Source of the DNA: Ensifer adhaerens
Lineage (GTDB): Bacteria > Pseudomonadota > Alphaproteobacteria > Rhizobiales > Rhizobiaceae
NCBI RefSeq assembly: GCF_001270265.1
Contig: NZ_LGAP01000015.1
Span: 62,001-126,000, forward strand
Length of the DNA stretch: 64,000 bases
Direction of reading: 5' to 3'
Numbering within the stretch: position 1 is the stretch's first letter; each line of letters begins with the position of its first letter. Both the position numbers and the translations under genes were made by a program. The notes below the pieces were generated by a model that ran no database searches, was not told where the DNA came from, and saw only the letters and a list, made by a program, of their open reading frames with translations. Below, in pieces: positions 62,138 through 64,000 of the stretch.

Positions 62138-62163
62138 TCCCCCGGAATCTTCTGTCCGGGGGA
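62138..62163 (-). promoter_or_regulatory. 5'-UTR hairpin hiding the Shine-Dalgarno
   Basis: TCCCCCGGA (62163-62155 on the minus strand) pairs with TCCGGGGGA (62146-62138) around an eight-base loop. The right arm contains GGGGGA, the probable ribosome-binding site, 5 bases before the ATG of the hypothetical gene. Confidence 0.65.
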
Positions 62164-62237
62164 GGCTGCTTCTGGTGGCTTGCGTGGGGCTTGCCGATGC
62201 AACCCAGTAGCGAGAATTAGGGATGCCTTCTCGCGTA

Positions 62238-64000
62238 TTAGGGCAGGGTATAGGCGATGACGTAGTCTCCGGGCTTGGTGCCGACCGAGCCATGGCCGCC
62301 CGCGACGATCAGCACATATTGCTTCTCGCCCACCGTGTAGCTCATCGGTGTCGATTGGCCGCCGGCCGGAAGGCGTGCTTCCCAGAGCTGTTCGCCCGTC
62401 GTCACGTCATAGGCGCGCAGATAATTGTCGACCGCCGCGCCGAGGAAAGCGACGCCGCCCTTGGTGATCATCGGTCCGCCGATGCCGGGAACGCCGACCT
62501 TGAAGGGCAGCGGCAAAGGCGTCATGTCCTCGACGGTACCGTTTTTGTGCTTGTAGGCGATCTTGCCGGTTCTGAGATCGGCCGCGGCGACATAACCCCA
62601 TGGTGGCGCCTGGCAGGGGACCTTCAGCGGGCCGAGGAACGGGCCCATGAAGACGCCGTAGGGCGCGCCGTCGTTGCGGTTGAGGCCCTGCTCGGATCCC
62701 TTTTCGTCCTGGCCCTTCGGCGGGATCTGGTCGCGTGGAACGAGGCGCGAGGTGAAGGCAAGGTAGGTCGGCATGCCGAACATCACCTGCCGTTCCGGGT
62801 CGACCGCGACCGAGCCCCAGTTGAATGTGCCGAAATTGCCGGGGTAGACGAGCGTTCCCTCAAGCGACGGCGGCGTATAGCGACCTTCGTATTTCAGCGA
62901 ACGAAACGAGATGCGGCAGGCGAGCTGGTCGAACATGGTCACGCCCCACATGTTCCGCTCCTGAAGGGGCGCAGGCATGAAGGTCAGGCCGGAGACAGGC
63001 TGGGTCGGCGCGGTAAAGTCCTCCGGGATCGCACCCTTGGGGGCAGCGACTTCCTCGATCGGGATAATCGGCTCGCCGCTCCTTCGATCGAGCACGTAGA
63101 TGTCGCCCTGCTTCGTCGGACCGACGAGTGCCGGTACGACCGTGCCATCCTCCTTGGTAATGCCGAGCAGCGCCGGTTGTGCGGGCACGTCCATGTCCCA
63201 GAGGTCGTGGTGCACGGTCTGGCGCACCCAGCGCACGGCGCCGGAATTGATGTCGAGCGCGACGATGGAGGAGGAGTACTTCTCAACGTGTTCGCTGCGC
63301 CCCATGCCAAGCTGATCCGGCACCTGGTTGCCCATCGGGATATAGACGAGGCCCAGGCCCTCGTCGTAGCTGAACACCGACCAGCTGTTCGGCGAATTGG
63401 TCACATAGGTTTGGCCCTCGGCAAGCGGCGTCGTCACGTCAGGGTTGCCGCTGTCCCAGTTCCAAAGCAGGGCACCGGTGTTGATGTCGAAGGCGCGGAT
63501 GACGCCGGATTGTTCCTGGGTGGAATAGTTGTCGTTGACGGCACCGCCGATGATCAGCTTTCCGGCAACGGCAACCGGCGGCGAGGTCGAATAGTAGTAG
63601 CCGGCCGGATTGTACTTCATGCCTCTTTCGAGCTGCAGCACGCCGTTGTCGGCAAAGCTGGTGCAGACCGCACCTGTTGCCGCATCGAGCGCGATCAGCC
63701 GCGCGTCCGATGTCGGCAGGTAGACCCGTTCGGCGCAGACGCTGCCGGCGGTCGCCGCCGGATCGGCCCAATAGGTGACGCCGCGGCAGGTCTGGTGCTG
63801 CCGGTCCGGATTCATGCCGGAGTTGCTGTCATATTTCCATTTCTCCTCGCCGGTCGCAGCGTCGAGCGCGATCGCCCAGTTGTGCGGCGTGCAGGCGAAG
63901 AGCGTGTCCTTCACCTTGATCGGCGTCACCTGATAAGTGGTCTCGCCCACGTCGTCGGGCCGTTTGATGTCGCCTGTCTGATATTGCCAGGCGACCTTGA
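62238..64000 (-). CDS. gcd: Membrane-bound PQQ-dependent glucose dehydrogenase, C-terminal part (runs off right edge)
   Basis: At least 587 residues of the beta-propeller domain of a quinoprotein dehydrogenase; the N-terminal membrane region is outside the window. Recognisable blocks include VAWQYQTGD at the right edge, ETTYQVTPIKV, CTPHNWAIALDAATGEEKWKYD, HQTCRGVTYW, NDNYSTQEQSGVIRAFD, HHDLWDMDVPAQPAL and GGQSTPMSYTVG. These match glucose dehydrogenase more than quinate dehydrogenase, although that close relative cannot be fully excluded. It oxidises glucose to gluconate in the periplasm with ubiquinone as acceptor. Confidence 0.9.
   Translation of the reverse strand, partial: KVAWQYQTGDIKRPDDVGETTYQVTPIKVKDTLFACTPHNWAIALDAATGEEKWKYDSNSGMNPDRQHQTCRGVTYWADPAATAGSVCAERVYLPTSDARLIALDAATGAVCTSFADNGVLQLERGMKYNPAGYYYSTSPPVAVAGKLIIGGAVNDNYSTQEQSGVIRAFDINTGALLWNWDSGNPDVTTPLAEGQTYVTNSPNSWSVFSYDEGLGLVYIPMGNQVPDQLGMGRSEHVEKYSSSIVALDINSGAVRWVRQTVHHDLWDMDVPAQPALLGITKEDGTVVPALVGPTKQGDIYVLDRRSGEPIIPIEEVAAPKGAIPEDFTAPTQPVSGLTFMPAPLQERNMWGVTMFDQLACRISFRSLKYEGRYTPPSLEGTLVYPGNFGTFNWGSVAVDPERQVMFGMPTYLAFTSRLVPRDQIPPKGQDEKGSEQGLNRNDGAPYGVFMGPFLGPLKVPCQAPPWGYVAAADLRTGKIAYKHKNGTVEDMTPLPLPFKVGVPGIGGPMITKGGVAFLGAAVDNYLRAYDVTTGEQLWEARLPAGGQSTPMSYTVGEKQYVLIVAGGHGSVGTKPGDYVIAYTLP

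Noticed and set aside
1-64000. tRNA, rRNA, CRISPR arrays, transposases, integrases
   Set aside because: None was seen by eye; a covariance and HMM scan would be needed to exclude degenerate copies.

Overview
The window is about 64 kb of GC-rich DNA with strong G/C third-position bias, typical of an alphaproteobacterium of the Rhizobiales. The complete choline-to-glycine-betaine operon betI-betC-betB-betA (including choline sulfatase), a RIME-like rhizobial intergenic repeat, an R. etli-class L-asparaginase, OhrR/Ohr and a ChoX-type choline-binding protein all point to Sinorhizobium/Ensifer or a close relative. This placement is inferred from gene content and order, not from a database search. 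No rRNA, tRNA, CRISPR array, phage or transposase was recognised. The region reads as ordinary chromosome or chromid with many small regulator-plus-effector modules.

Layout. 1-5.7 kb: the start of cysH, a chemotaxis receptor, a DUF6152/DUF6644 pair, and an ECF41 sigma factor with its own promoter and a short upstream ORF. 5.7-11.2 kb: betICBA, with an operator/promoter in front of betI. 11.2-15.4 kb: HdeD-like protein, a TetR-controlled pair of small membrane proteins, and an EAL-CBS-GGDEF protein. 15.4-19.3 kb: a second choline-related unit (BetI-like repressor, ChoX without permease genes, alpha/beta hydrolase), a quinone oxidoreductase and a candidate small RNA. 19.3-29.3 kb: DUF3750, asparaginase, DeoR/DUF4406, a Zur-box-preceded DUF4198 protein, two GSTs, a bestrophin and several small enzymes. 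29.4-38.6 kb: DUF2946/PepSY membrane proteins, a PAS-GAF-GGDEF-EAL protein, a Tat/lipoprotein L,D-transpeptidase, ohrR/ohr and a HerA-like ATPase. 38.6-46.1 kb: three MFS transporters, WrbA, an aldo/keto reductase and two LysR regulators. 46.1-55.8 kb: tam, a haloacid dehalogenase, a phosphatase, an alcohol dehydrogenase, a branched-chain aminotransferase, an APH-like kinase, superoxide dismutase, a metallophosphoesterase and a YafY/LysE pair. 55.8-64 kb: two cytochromes c, a GNAT/DJ-1 operon behind a transcription attenuator, a ZntR-like MerR, hydrolases, a class A beta-lactamase and the 3' part of a PQQ glucose dehydrogenase.

How the genes work together. BetC, BetA and BetB convert choline-O-sulfate to choline, betaine aldehyde and glycine betaine, and BetI represses them in response to choline. 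The second BetI-like/ChoX locus 4 kb away may widen the range of choline compounds captured. Many of the other units are stress modules (peroxide, superoxide, metals, quinones, xenobiotics), each with a visible operator beside its regulator.

Most notable finding. Just upstream of the GNAT gene at 58140-58643 there is a complete attenuator. It has a TTGACA/AATCTA promoter, an apparently leaderless 16-codon peptide ending in a Tyr-Phe-Trp-Leu-Phe run, mutually exclusive RNA stems, and an intrinsic terminator with a T tract. Its position in front of an acetyltransferase/DJ-1 operon, not an amino-acid biosynthesis operon, is unusual. Other points of interest are the near-ideal ECF41 promoter with a short coupled ORF, the orphan ChoX-hydrolase unit, a candidate sRNA with a mini-ORF and anti-Shine-Dalgarno pairing, and a hairpin that buries a Shine-Dalgarno sequence near the right end.
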